Program-made: the position numbers and the translations under genes
The notes under the pieces: model-generated
Seen by the model: only the letters and a program-made list of their open reading frames with translations
Told to the model about the DNA's origin: nothing
The model's database searches: none
Source of the DNA: a virus
Direction: 5' to 3' (one strand)
IMG/VR virus record: IMGVR_UViG_3300043449_001735
Coordinates: 1-27,735 of that record
Length of the DNA: 27,735 bases
In this document: positions 1-5,611 of the stretch, piece by piece
How the letters are laid out: each line of letters begins with the position of its first letter
Position numbering within the stretch: the first letter of the stretch is position 1

Positions 1-139
1 CCGTCACCCGTCACCCGTCACCCGTCACCCGTCACCCGTCACCCGTCACCCGTCACCCGTCACCCGTCACCCGTCACCCGGAGCCCGGAGCCCGGAGCCC
101 GGCCAGCGGTGAGGCGGTGAGGCGGTGAGGCGGTGAGGC
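1..139. repeat. Three adjacent short tandem-repeat arrays
   Basis: Eleven head-to-tail copies of the 7-mer CCGTCAC (1-77) run into three copies of the 7-mer CCGGAGC (78-98). After a 9-base gap come four copies of the 8-mer GGTGAGGC (108-139). The copies are perfect. No reading frame with recognisable coding character crosses them. They could be slippage-generated noise, an iteron-like protein-binding array, or the edge of the mobile element. The window begins inside the first array, so its full length is unknown. Confidence 0.9.
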
Positions 140-265
140 CGGCCAGGCGTCTATCGAAATACCCTTACCGCCCCGCGACGGGGCGCCGGATTCTCACGTT
201 ACCAAGTGTCCATTGTGGCCGGCCGGCCAGAAGTGTAGGCGGAAAAAAATTTCCGACTCACCCCC
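140..265. other. Non-coding stretch upstream of the first gene
   Basis: No gene is supported here. It holds a perfect 7-bp GC-rich hairpin (CGCCCCG-CGA-CGGGGCG, 169-185) without a T-tract on either side. It also holds a perfect 14-bp palindrome TGGCCGGCCGGCCA (216-229), flanked by two copies of AAGTGT. An A/T-rich run (GGAAAAAAATTTCC, about 241-254) sits just upstream of the -35 box of the next promoter and resembles an UP element. An open frame from 133 runs into the gene at 301, but it crosses this promoter and its residues look non-coding. Confidence 0.55.
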
Positions 266-294
266 TTGACCCGTTGTGGCCGATCGGTTACAAT
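266..294 (+). promoter_or_regulatory. Promoter P1 with operator O1 (leaderless gene)
   Basis: The -35 box TTGACC (266-271) and -10 box TACAAT (289-294) are separated by exactly 17 bp. The 20-bp near-palindrome TTGTGGCCGATCGGTTACAA (274-293) fills the spacer and most of the -10 box, so a bound protein would block polymerase. Transcription should begin about base 301, which is the A of the ATG, so the mRNA is probably leaderless. The same dyad, in the same phase, recurs at 1652, 3123, 5545 and (variant) 5255. Confidence 0.8.
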
Positions 295-300
295 GCCAGC

Positions 301-873
301 ATGAACACGAACGAACACAAGCGGCGCGCGGCTGAGCTCGGCCTGGAATGGTCGGCCGTGCTGGCGTTGTATCGTGAGGCTCGCCAACTCGAATCGCAGG
401 AAGTCGAGCGGGTCGCAGCGTTCCGGCGCGACGCCGCCCGCGGCCAGTCCGGTGACGCTCACGCGGGCCGGTTCAAGGGCCGGCACCGGGCCGCGTTCGC
501 GGGCGGTGACGCTACCTATATCGCCGGGCTCGACGTCGTGGCCGCGGATCGCGGCCTCACCGCCGACGAGTTGTATGACGAGCTGGCCGCCGGCGCCGCC
601 GGGCTCCGGCCGGCCGATGAACTCATGGCCGAGATCATTGACCGCGCCGCCGCGGCCGCCGCGCCCGCAGACGATTCCGCCGACATGGTTCCGCTCGTGG
701 CCGCGGCCGCGGCCGCCGACATTACCGAACAATGGCTGCGCCAACTCGTGAAGGCCGGCCGCATCCGCGGCCGGAAGGCCGGCCGGAATTGGCTCGTGTC
801 ATCCGCCGACGTCGCATTTTTCACCCGCCACCCGACCGCCGGCCGGCCGCGCCGTGAGGCCGCACCTTTCTAG
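301..873 (+). CDS. HTH DNA-binding regulator, leaderless mRNA
   Basis: A 190-residue protein. Residues 130-175 form a helix-turn-helix of the excisionase/MerR-like (HTH_17) kind, with EQWLRQLVKAGRIRGRKAGRNWLV as the recognition-helix and wing region in abbreviated form WLRQLVKAGRIRG. The same pattern (WxRxLVxxGxxxG, then GRPR) appears in the 72-residue protein at 5283, so the two are probably related. The N-terminal 100 residues are helical and unrecognised, and an Ala-rich linker joins the halves. The start at 301 is chosen over an upstream in-frame start at 133 because promoter P1 ends seven bases before this ATG. The gene is first in the early block and sits under operator O1, consistent with an autoregulated repressor or activator. 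That role is inferred. Confidence 0.72.
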   Translation: MNTNEHKRRAAELGLEWSAVLALYREARQLESQEVERVAAFRRDAARGQSGDAHAGRFKGRHRAAFAGGDATYIAGLDVVAADRGLTADELYDELAAGAAGLRPADELMAEIIDRAAAAAAPADDSADMVPLVAAAAAADITEQWLRQLVKAGRIRGRKAGRNWLVSSADVAFFTRHPTAGRPRREAAPF

Positions 874-875
874 AC

Positions 876-896
876 TTATCCCCTATCGCCCACAAT
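876..896 (+). promoter_or_regulatory. Candidate sixth operator/promoter
   Basis: TTATCCCCTATCGCCCACAA (876-895) matches 12 of the 14 conserved positions of the O1-O5 family (TTRTnnCCGAnnGGnnAYAA). It ends one base before the end of a possible -10 box CACAAT (891-896), in the same phase as the others. The -35 box at the 17-bp position is poor (TTCTAG). It lies in the 44-bp gap between the first HTH gene and the gene at 918. It could be a weak promoter, a repressor side-site or chance. Confidence 0.4.
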
Positions 897-917
897 CCAC
901 CAACGGAGCCCGCGAAA

Positions 918-1175
918 ATGACGCTCGCCCAATTCGCTCGCCTGGCCGCCGAACTATCGGCCGCCCGCCCGGCCGCCCGCCGTGCTTTTGAATTCATGGC
1001 CGCTGGCGACTTGGCCGCGGCCGCCGACGCGGCCGGCGGCCGCTATTCGGACGATTGGTGGACGGCCGAATTTTTCGTCCGTCGCGTGAGCGACCACGGC
1101 GCGACCGACGCGCCCCGGTTCACGCCCGCCGCGCCCGCCCGCCGGGCGCCCGTGCTTCCAATGTTTGACGATTGA
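918..1175 (+). CDS. Small Ala-rich orphan protein
   Basis: An 85-residue acidic/Ala-rich protein of unknown function. A CGGAG Shine-Dalgarno precedes the ATG by about 10 bases. Residues 1-40 look helical. The middle holds the aromatic segment YSDDWWTAEFFVRR and the end is Pro/Arg-rich. No family is recognised. It lies 44 bases after the first HTH gene, possibly behind its own weak promoter with an operator-like site. Codon use is the same GCC/GGC/CGC-rich pattern as its neighbours, supporting a real gene. Confidence 0.6.
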   Translation: MTLAQFARLAAELSAARPAARRAFEFMAAGDLAAAADAAGGRYSDDWWTAEFFVRRVSDHGATDAPRFTPAAPARRAPVLPMFDD

Positions 1176-1250
1176 CAACGCACGCCCCCCATACAACCCG
1201 ACACGGCCGCGGGAAACCGGCCGCCGACGATTGACCCCGGAGCCTTGACC

Positions 1251-1634
1251 ATGCCCACCCCCGCCACCGCCTACCGAATCATCCGCCACCGCGACCGCCG
1301 CGAGGGGGTATGGTTCGACGTTGAAAGCCTAGACGCCGACGGCCGCCGCGCGACCGTCGCCACGCTCGACACTCGCGCCGAGGCTCGCGACCTCGTGCGC
1401 CGGTTGGAGATGCACGCCGCCCGCCACGCGGCCGCCGTCCGCAGCCTGGCCGAGTTTCGCGACACGGCCGCCCGGTTGCAGGACAAGCGCCGCGCCATCG
1501 CCAACGCGGGCGGCCCGCTGGCCTGGCTTGGCTTCCGCGACTGCGGCGCCTACTGCGCACGCCAGCTCTGCTACCAGCGCGGCCGCGCCGCCGCCAAGAT
1601 TCGAGCGGCCCGCGCCGCCCTGCGGAATTTTTGA
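1251..1634 (+). CDS. Small basic orphan protein
   Basis: A 127-residue, Arg/Ala-rich protein with no recognised family. The first 45 residues look like a beta-rich module (YRIIRHRDRREGVWFDVESL). Residues 45-90 form an amphipathic helix with heptad-like spacing and could be a coiled coil. The C-terminus has three cysteines near CGAYCARQLCYQRGR. The ATG at 1251 is preferred to an in-frame TTG at 1245 because GGAG (1239-1242) is 8 bases upstream of it. The gene ends 9 bases before the -35 box of promoter P2. A DNA- or RNA-binding role would fit the basic C-terminus, but this is only a guess. Confidence 0.6.
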   Translation: MPTPATAYRIIRHRDRREGVWFDVESLDADGRRATVATLDTRAEARDLVRRLEMHAARHAAAVRSLAEFRDTAARLQDKRRAIANAGGPLAWLGFRDCGAYCARQLCYQRGRAAAKIRAARAALRNF

Positions 1635-1643
1635 TTGACCCCC

Positions 1644-1672
1644 TTGCCCCTTTGTTGCCGATCGGATACAAC
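1644..1672 (+). promoter_or_regulatory. Promoter P2 with operator O2
   Basis: The -35 TTGCCC (1644-1649) and -10 TACAAC (1667-1672) have a 17-bp spacer. The dyad TTGTTGCCGATCGGATACAA (1652-1671) overlaps spacer and -10 exactly as in P1. It drives the ardC-like gene at 1723 through a leader of about 45 bases that contains a hairpin. Confidence 0.78.
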
Positions 1673-1681
1673 TACCCCAAC

Positions 1682-1698
1682 GCGGCCACGATGGCCGC
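1682..1698 (+). promoter_or_regulatory. 5'-leader hairpin, copy 1
   Basis: GCGGCCACGATGGCCGC is a perfect 7-bp stem with a CGA loop in the untranslated leader between promoter P2 and the AGGAG ribosome site of the gene at 1723. An identical 17-base hairpin occurs at 3153-3169 at the same place relative to promoter P3. The match continues for about 50 bases including the operator, so the regulatory unit is duplicated. Confidence 0.7.
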
Positions 1699-1722
1699 AC
1701 AACCTCAGAAGGAGCCCCAACC

Positions 1723-2682
1723 ATGCCCGCCAAGAAGACCACCACCGCCGCCCGCCCCGACGTCTACCAGACGGTTACCGACGCGATCGTCGCCCGGCTC
1801 GAATCCGGCCAGCTTCCCCCGTGGCGCCAGCCGTGGGCAGCCGGCCACGCCGCCGGCCCCGTCTCCCGCCCGCTGCGGCACAACGGCACGCCTTACCAGG
1901 GCGTGAATATCCTCTGGCTCTGGATGGCCGCCGAGGCCCACGGCTACGGGAACCCCTACTGGCTCACCTTCAACCAGGCCCGCGACGCGGGCGGCACCGT
2001 CCGCAAGGGTGAGCGGTGCACGCACGTCGTGTTTGCGTCCACGTTCGAGAAGCGCGAAACCGGCCCCGATGGCACGGTCTCGAAGCAGCGTATACCGTTC
2101 CTGAAAACCTATGCCGTCTTCAACGCCGCGCAGTGTGACGGCCTGCCCGCCCACTACTACCAGCCGGCCACCGTGCCGGCCGTTCCGGTTGACCCGCTGC
2201 CGGCCGTGCTCGACTTCGCCCGGCACACCGGCGCCGACATCCGCGAAGGCGGCGCCCGCGCCTACTACTCCCCTAGTGGCGACTTCGTGCAGATGCCCCC
2301 CGCAACCACGTTCGAGAGCCCCGAGGCGCACGCCGGCACGCTGACGCACGAACTCGCCCACTGGACGGGCGCGGCCGCCCGCCTGGCTCGTGACTTCTCC
2401 GGCCGATTCGGTTCCGAGGCTTACGCCGCCGAGGAGCTGGTAGCCGAACTCGCGGCCGCGTTCCTCGCGGCCGATCTCGGATTCGAGCCCCAGCCCCGCG
2501 ACGATCACGCCGCCTACCTGGCGTCGTGGCTCCGCGTGATGAAGGCCGACAAGCGCGCCATTTTCACCGCCGCCAGCGCGGCCAGCCGTGCCGCCGCCTA
2601 CTTGCACTCGCTGCAGCCGGGCGGCGCCCAGGTTGGCGACGAGGAGCCCGAAGCCACCGAGGCCGATCCCGTCGCCGCCTGA
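1723..2682 (+). CDS. ardC: ArdC-like antirestriction protein
   Basis: A 319-residue protein with the architecture of ArdC family antirestriction proteins. An N-terminal ssDNA-binding domain (about 10-140; DVYQTVTDAIVARLESG, PPWRQPW, NILWLWMAA, YGNPYWLTFNQA and the KGE/FLKTYAVFNAAQ strand) is followed by a C-terminal zincin-type metallopeptidase domain. Zinc ligands are visible in HELAHWTG (H209, E210, H213), with a downstream acidic helix AYAAEELVAELAAAF supplying a third ligand candidate. Length is typical of the family. ArdC-type proteins protect incoming DNA from host restriction, which suits expression from an early promoter with a strong AGGAG site. It is followed by a GC-rich hairpin (2701-2724). 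The antirestriction role here is by family only. Confidence 0.88.
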   Translation: MPAKKTTTAARPDVYQTVTDAIVARLESGQLPPWRQPWAAGHAAGPVSRPLRHNGTPYQGVNILWLWMAAEAHGYGNPYWLTFNQARDAGGTVRKGERCTHVVFASTFEKRETGPDGTVSKQRIPFLKTYAVFNAAQCDGLPAHYYQPATVPAVPVDPLPAVLDFARHTGADIREGGARAYYSPSGDFVQMPPATTFESPEAHAGTLTHELAHWTGAAARLARDFSGRFGSEAYAAEELVAELAAAFLAADLGFEPQPRDDHAAYLASWLRVMKADKRAIFTAASAASRAAAYLHSLQPGGAQVGDEEPEATEADPVAA

Positions 2683-2700
2683 GCCCGGCCGCCCCGGCCA

Positions 2701-2724
2701 CCCCTGCCGCCCGCCGGGCAGGGG
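2701..2724 (+). terminator. Terminator-like hairpin after ardC
   Basis: CCCCTGCC and GGCAGGGG form a perfect 8-bp stem around an 8-base loop, 19 bases after the ardC stop codon. It is followed by AAACC and then another GC palindrome rather than by a T-tract. It may attenuate, pause or protect the 3' end rather than terminate. In DNA this GC-rich some stems arise by chance, so confidence is moderate. Confidence 0.4.
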
Positions 2725-2787
2725 AAACCGGGCCGGCCCGGCAGACCGCCGGCCACCGCGACCCACCACCACGAGGAGCCCGAAACC

Positions 2788-3084
2788 ATGACCCGCCAAA
2801 CCATCGCCGCCACCGTCCGCGGCATCGAGTTTCGAATTCGCGCCGACTGGAGCGACCCCGCCGCCCCCGTCCAAATCGAGGCCGAGGACGGCTATGCCTG
2901 GCACGACACCGGAGACACGGTAGGCGATTGGAGCGAAGACACGCCCGCGATCGACGCCCCCCACCTACCGAGCCCGGCCGCGGCCGCCGCGATCGCCGGC
3001 ATCGTACAAGTCTTCTTCTGCCATCCCCGCTGGCCCGCACTGTCCGCGGGCGCGATTGTGGCCGCGGCCACCGTCGAGGATTGA
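2788..3084 (+). CDS. Small acidic orphan protein
   Basis: A 98-residue protein with no recognised family. A beta-rich first half (TIAATVRGIEFRIRADWSDP, then IEAEDGYAWHDTGDTV) is followed by an Ala-rich helix and a hydrophobic stretch around IAGIVQVFFCHPRWPALSAGAIVAAATV, which may be a buried core or a weak membrane segment. The ribosome site AGGAGCCCGAAACC directly upstream is the stereotyped early-block cassette also seen before 3191 and 4369. It lies between ardC and promoter P3 and presumably shares the ardC transcript. Confidence 0.6.
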   Translation: MTRQTIAATVRGIEFRIRADWSDPAAPVQIEAEDGYAWHDTGDTVGDWSEDTPAIDAPHLPSPAAAAAIAGIVQVFFCHPRWPALSAGAIVAAATVED

Positions 3085-3114
3085 CGCCCCCGCCCCGGAA
3101 TTTTCCCTCCCCCC

Positions 3115-3143
3115 CTGCCGGCTTGTTGCCGATAGGATACAAC
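3115..3143 (+). promoter_or_regulatory. Promoter P3 with operator O3
   Basis: A weak -35 CTGCCG (3115-3120), a 17-bp spacer and -10 TACAAC (3138-3143). The dyad TTGTTGCCGATAGGATACAA (3123-3142) differs from O2 at one central base. It drives the gene at 3191 through a leader holding the second copy of the 17-base hairpin. Confidence 0.75.
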
Positions 3144-3152
3144 TAGAGAAAC

Positions 3153-3169
3153 GCGGCCACGATGGCCGC
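3153..3169 (+). promoter_or_regulatory. 5'-leader hairpin, copy 2
   Basis: Identical in sequence and relative position to the hairpin at 1682-1698 (GCGGCCACGATGGCCGC). It lies between promoter P3 and the CAGGAG ribosome site of the gene at 3191. Conservation of the stem in two leaders, where surrounding bases differ, suggests a function at RNA level or a second protein-binding dyad. Confidence 0.68.
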
Positions 3170-3190
3170 CCAACCCAGGAGCCCGAAACC

Positions 3191-3808
3191 ATGAACCCTC
3201 GCCGATTCAAGACGCTTGGCATCACCGACGAGCCCGGCTACTGCGACCTTTGCGGCACGCGGTGCCCACGCCGCCGGGTCGCCGTCGAGTTGATCGACGC
3301 AGACGGCAGCACGACCGGAGACGTGCAGCTTTGGGGCGTGGTCTGCGCCGCCGAGGCCCGGCACGGCCGGCGGGATAGCACGCTGGCCCGGATGCTGCGA
3401 GCCGAGGCCGAGGAGGCCGGCGCCTACGCCGGCCCGGTGCCGGCCCGCCGCCGCCGGGCGGCCGCCACGCCCCGCCGGCAGACCCGGAAGGAGGCCGCCC
3501 GGCTCGCCGCCATCGCGGCCGCCGACGCCCGCGCCGTCTGGTTCCGCACCGCTTCCCCGGTGCCGGCCGAACTGGCCGCCGCCGAGGCTGACGGCCGGCC
3601 GTGGCTCGCCGCCGGGGCTCGCTACCTGGCCGCCGGCCACCCCCGCCACGCCGGCCACGGCTACCAGCACGAAGACGGCCGGCGCGCGATCGTGAACGCC
3701 AACGACCCCGCCGACGTGGCGCGGTTCGAGCGGCACGGCTTCCGGCCCGTGGCCGGGATCGCCCTTGCCAACTGGCCGACGCCGGCCGAGGAGCTCGCGA
3801 CCGCGTGA
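3191..3808 (+). CDS. Orphan protein with N-terminal Cys cluster
   Basis: A 205-residue protein. Near the N-terminus CDLCGTRCPRRR (C18, C21, C25) plus C52 and H58 could bind zinc, as in a treble-clef or ribbon fold. A basic, Arg/Ala-rich linker (about 80-110) follows. The C-terminal half contains the segment HGYQHEDGRRAIVNANDPADVARFERHGF, which resembles nothing I can name. The ATG at 3191 is preferred over an open frame reaching back to 3056 because it has an AGGAG site and lies downstream of promoter P3. Nucleic-acid binding is plausible from the Cys cluster and basic linker, but unproven. Confidence 0.62.
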   Translation: MNPRRFKTLGITDEPGYCDLCGTRCPRRRVAVELIDADGSTTGDVQLWGVVCAAEARHGRRDSTLARMLRAEAEEAGAYAGPVPARRRRAAATPRRQTRKEAARLAAIAAADARAVWFRTASPVPAELAAAEADGRPWLAAGARYLAAGHPRHAGHGYQHEDGRRAIVNANDPADVARFERHGFRPVAGIALANWPTPAEELATA

Positions 3809-3828
3809 GCCGGGGCCGCCCCCGCCCC

Positions 3829-3847
3829 TCCCGGCACGCCGCCGGGA
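3829..3847 (+). other. Intergenic GC hairpin
   Basis: TCCCGGC-ACGCC-GCCGGGA is a 7-bp perfect stem, 20 bases after the stop of the gene ending at 3808. No T-tract follows. It could act as a weak attenuator or RNA-stability element, or be a by-product of the GGCC/CCGG-rich composition. Confidence 0.3.
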
Positions 3848-3902
3848 TGGACGGGGCCGGCGCCGCCGACCCGTTGACCATCACCCCCAGGAGCTCGACA
3901 CC

Positions 3903-4265
3903 ATGACCACCACCACGCCCGCCACCGAATACGCCGCCGCCGTGAGGTACGCCGCTGATTCAGTCCTCGCGCAGATCGAAGACGGCCACGCCCCGCACCG
4001 GCAATACAACAGCCAGAGCGCCGACGGCCAGTATCGGCCCAGCGTGCGCGTCTACTTCGCTGACCTCCCCTGCCGGGCTCACCCCACGATCCCGGCCGGG
4101 GCCGTGCGTGTCGCGGTTGACCTCGACCCGACCCGCGGCCGCCGGCCGGTGCACGAGGCCCGCGTCTACTTCGAGCCCCACGACTACGACGCCGGCCAGG
4201 CGGCCGCCGACATCGCCGCCGCCGTGCTCGACATGATCGACAACACGGCCGAATACGCCCGCTGA
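3903..4265 (+). CDS. Small orphan protein, early block
   Basis: A 120-residue protein with no recognised family. It shows an N-terminal helix (YAAAVRYAADSVLAQIEDG), a beta-strand-rich centre (SVRVYFADLPCR, AVRVAVDLDP, EARVYFEPHDY) and a C-terminal amphipathic helix (AAADIAAAVLDMIDNTAEY). The regular alpha-beta-alpha pattern argues for a real folded protein. The CAGGAG site is 12 bases upstream of the ATG. An earlier in-frame start at 3765 lies inside the previous gene and is not supported. Confidence 0.6.
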   Translation: MTTTTPATEYAAAVRYAADSVLAQIEDGHAPHRQYNSQSADGQYRPSVRVYFADLPCRAHPTIPAGAVRVAVDLDPTRGRRPVHEARVYFEPHDYDAGQAAADIAAAVLDMIDNTAEYAR

Positions 4266-4368
4266 CCCGGCCGCCCCCACGCCGGCCACGGCCACCGCCG
4301 CGGCCGGCCAGGGGGATGCCGGCGACAACCGCCGACCACGCCCGCCACCACGCCAGGAGCCCGACACC

Positions 4369-4503
4369 ATGACCACCACGCCCACCGACCGCCGCCCGAT
4401 CCGCGCCGGATACGCCTACCTCGAAATCGCCGGCCAGCCCGCCCGCCGCAGGCGGCGCGGCCTGCTCGCCCGGCTCGCCGCCTGGCTCGCCGGCCGCCGA
4501 TAG
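4369..4503 (+). CDS. 44-residue basic peptide
   Basis: A very short gene with the same ribosome cassette (CAGGAGCCCGACACC) as its neighbours, immediately before the ATG. The product starts MTTTPTDRRPIRAGYAYLEI, then has a run of five arginines and an amphipathic/hydrophobic end (GLLARLAAWLAGRR). This could be a membrane-active or nucleic-acid-binding peptide. The first residues resemble the start of the preceding protein (MTTTTPATEYAA), hinting at duplication of the translation-start region. Support is the ribosome site and spacing only. Confidence 0.45.
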   Translation: MTTTPTDRRPIRAGYAYLEIAGQPARRRRRGLLARLAAWLAGRR

Positions 4504-4611
4504 CCCACGCCGCCCCCGCCCCCGCCGGCGCCCGAGGCCGGCGGCACCGGGGCCGACGTGGCGACTTCCGCCACGCACGCACGCCCGCCAACAACCCGGA
4601 GAACCCAGCCA

Positions 4612-4896
4612 ATGCCCGCCTACGCCGTCCAGCAGATCGACCACGCCGCCTACCCCCGCCGCTGCCGGAGGATGAGCGACTCGGAATTGCACTTCACAAT
4701 CTCAGACGCCCGCGCCGCCCTGGCCGCCATGCCGGACGGGCCGAAGGCCGGCTACTACGCCGACGAAATCTGCTACTGCGCCGACGAGCTCGAACGCCGC
4801 CGCCGGGGCGGCCGGCGGGACACCACGCACGCCGCTCGCGTGCACGCCGCCCTGGAGGCCGAGGCCGCCGCCCTGGCCGAACTGCTCGACCAGTAG
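4612..4896 (+). CDS. Small conserved-looking phage orphan
   Basis: A 94-residue protein. The central segment ELHFTISDARAALAAMPDG followed by KAGYYADEICYCADELERRRR is a pattern I associate with small proteins of unknown function in phages and plasmids: a helix-hairpin with a conserved PKAGYY(x)DE core. The C-terminus is a long Ala/Glu helix. The ATG at 4612 follows GGAG by about 10 bases. An upstream in-frame start at 4558 has no ribosome site. No function can be assigned. Confidence 0.65.
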   Translation: MPAYAVQQIDHAAYPRRCRRMSDSELHFTISDARAALAAMPDGPKAGYYADEICYCADELERRRRGGRRDTTHAARVHAALEAEAAALAELLDQ

Positions 4897-4932
4897 CCCC
4901 ACGCACGCCAACCCCAAAGGAGAACGCCACCC

Positions 4933-5226
4933 ATGCCCACGCCCGCCCCGCAGCTTGACCTATTCGACAAAGGCCCGCCCACGCCCCCGCCGGCCAAATG
5001 GATCGGCCACCGTGGCCCGTGGGGCCGGAGCCTAACGTGGACGCGGCCGGATATGCCGCGGATCATCGTGCGCCATTGCGGCCACGGCACAGCGCTCTAC
5101 CCCTACTACATCACGATCGGCGCCAGCCTCACGCCGGCCAGCCCAGGCCTATTCCGCACGCTGGCAGAGTGCCAGGCCGCCGCTGCCCGGCTCCACCAAG
5201 ACCTCTCACGCACGCCCGCACCATGA
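4933..5226 (+). CDS. Small protein with clamp-binding-like QLDLF motif
   Basis: A 97-residue protein with a strong AAAGGAG site. Residues 7-11, near the exposed N-terminus, read QLDLF. This matches the known consensus (QLxLF, with S or D at the third position) by which polymerases, repair proteins and some phage proteins bind the bacterial beta sliding clamp. The rest (GHRGPWGRSLTWTRPDMPRI, then YITIGASLTPASPGLFRTLAECQAAAARLHQ) is a small alpha/beta domain with no recognised family. Its stop overlaps ATG 5223, an alternative start of the next gene. Recruiting or inhibiting the host clamp is an attractive hypothesis, but a five-residue motif can occur by chance. Confidence 0.6.
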   Translation: MPTPAPQLDLFDKGPPTPPPAKWIGHRGPWGRSLTWTRPDMPRIIVRHCGHGTALYPYYITIGASLTPASPGLFRTLAECQAAAARLHQDLSRTPAP

Positions 5227-5247
5227 ACGCACGCACGCCCGCCGAGG

Positions 5248-5275
5248 TTGACACTTATTCCCGACCGGGGATAAT
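5248..5275 (+). promoter_or_regulatory. Promoter P5 with variant operator O5 (leaderless gene)
   Basis: A perfect -35 TTGACA (5248-5253), a 16-bp spacer and -10 GATAAT (5270-5275). The near-palindrome TTATTCCCGACCGGGGATAA (5255-5274) sits in the same phase on the -10 box as O1-O4. It matches the O2 sequence at 14 of 20 positions, with symmetric changes in both outer half-sites (G to A, C to T). Expected transcription start is about 5282, adjacent to the ATG at 5283. Confidence 0.75.
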
Positions 5276-5282
5276 GTCTCCC

Positions 5283-5501
5283 ATGGCACCCAAAATCGAC
5301 CCCGACAAATACATGACCGTTGGCAACGCCGCCAAGCTGGCGAACGTGTCGCGCGGCTGGATGAGGCGACTCGTCCAAGGCGGCCACGTTGCCGGCGTCG
5401 AAATCGACGGCCAGACGTTTGTGCTCCGCTCCGCGGCGGAAGCCTACGCCGAAACGATCCCGCCACTCGGCCGCCCTCGTGGCGGCAAACACGGCAACTA
5501 A
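5283..5501 (+). CDS. 72-residue HTH protein (excisionase/MerR-like)
   Basis: A compact DNA-binding protein that is almost entirely one HTH_17/excisionase-like domain: MTVGNAAKLANVSRGWMRRL, then the wing VQGGHVAGVEIDGQTFVL, ending in a GRPRG tail. The C-terminal domain of the protein at 301 shows the same layout. Two starts are possible. ATG 5283 lies seven bases after the -10 box of P5 and would give a leaderless mRNA. ATG 5223, in the same frame, overlaps the previous stop (ATGA) and would add 20 residues on a read-through transcript. It may be a Cox/Xis-like or repressor protein controlling the O1-O5 operators. This is inferred from size, fold and position. Confidence 0.75.
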   Translation: MAPKIDPDKYMTVGNAAKLANVSRGWMRRLVQGGHVAGVEIDGQTFVLRSAAEAYAETIPPLGRPRGGKHGN

Positions 5502-5536
5502 AAAGGAGCCCCCACCCGCCAAGCAAACTTCAGCCC

Positions 5537-5565
5537 TTGCCCACTTGTCGCCGATAGGATAGTAT
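5537..5565 (+). promoter_or_regulatory. Promoter P4 with operator O4
   Basis: The -35 TTGCCC (5537-5542) and -10 TAGTAT (5560-5565) have a 17-bp spacer. The dyad TTGTCGCCGATAGGATAGTA (5545-5564) keeps the left arm and core, but its right arm is degenerate (AGTA instead of ACAA). The leader to the ATG at 5612 holds a 5-bp hairpin (GCCGG-ACATCA-CCGGC, 5575-5590) and an AGGAG ribosome site. Confidence 0.72.
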
Positions 5566-5611
5566 CCATTACCCGCCGGACATCACCGGCCACACCCCAG
5601 GAGATTGAGAA

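Noticed and set aside
1-139. Possible CRISPR array
   Set aside because: Units are 7-8 bases, contiguous, and have no spacers.
133-300. N-terminal extension of the first gene to base 133
   Set aside because: It would read through promoter P1 and operator O1, and its residues look non-coding.
1705-2964. Minus-strand open frame of 419 codons opposite ardC
   Set aside because: Gly/Arg/Val-rich shadow with no ribosome site; the plus strand encodes clear ArdC motifs.
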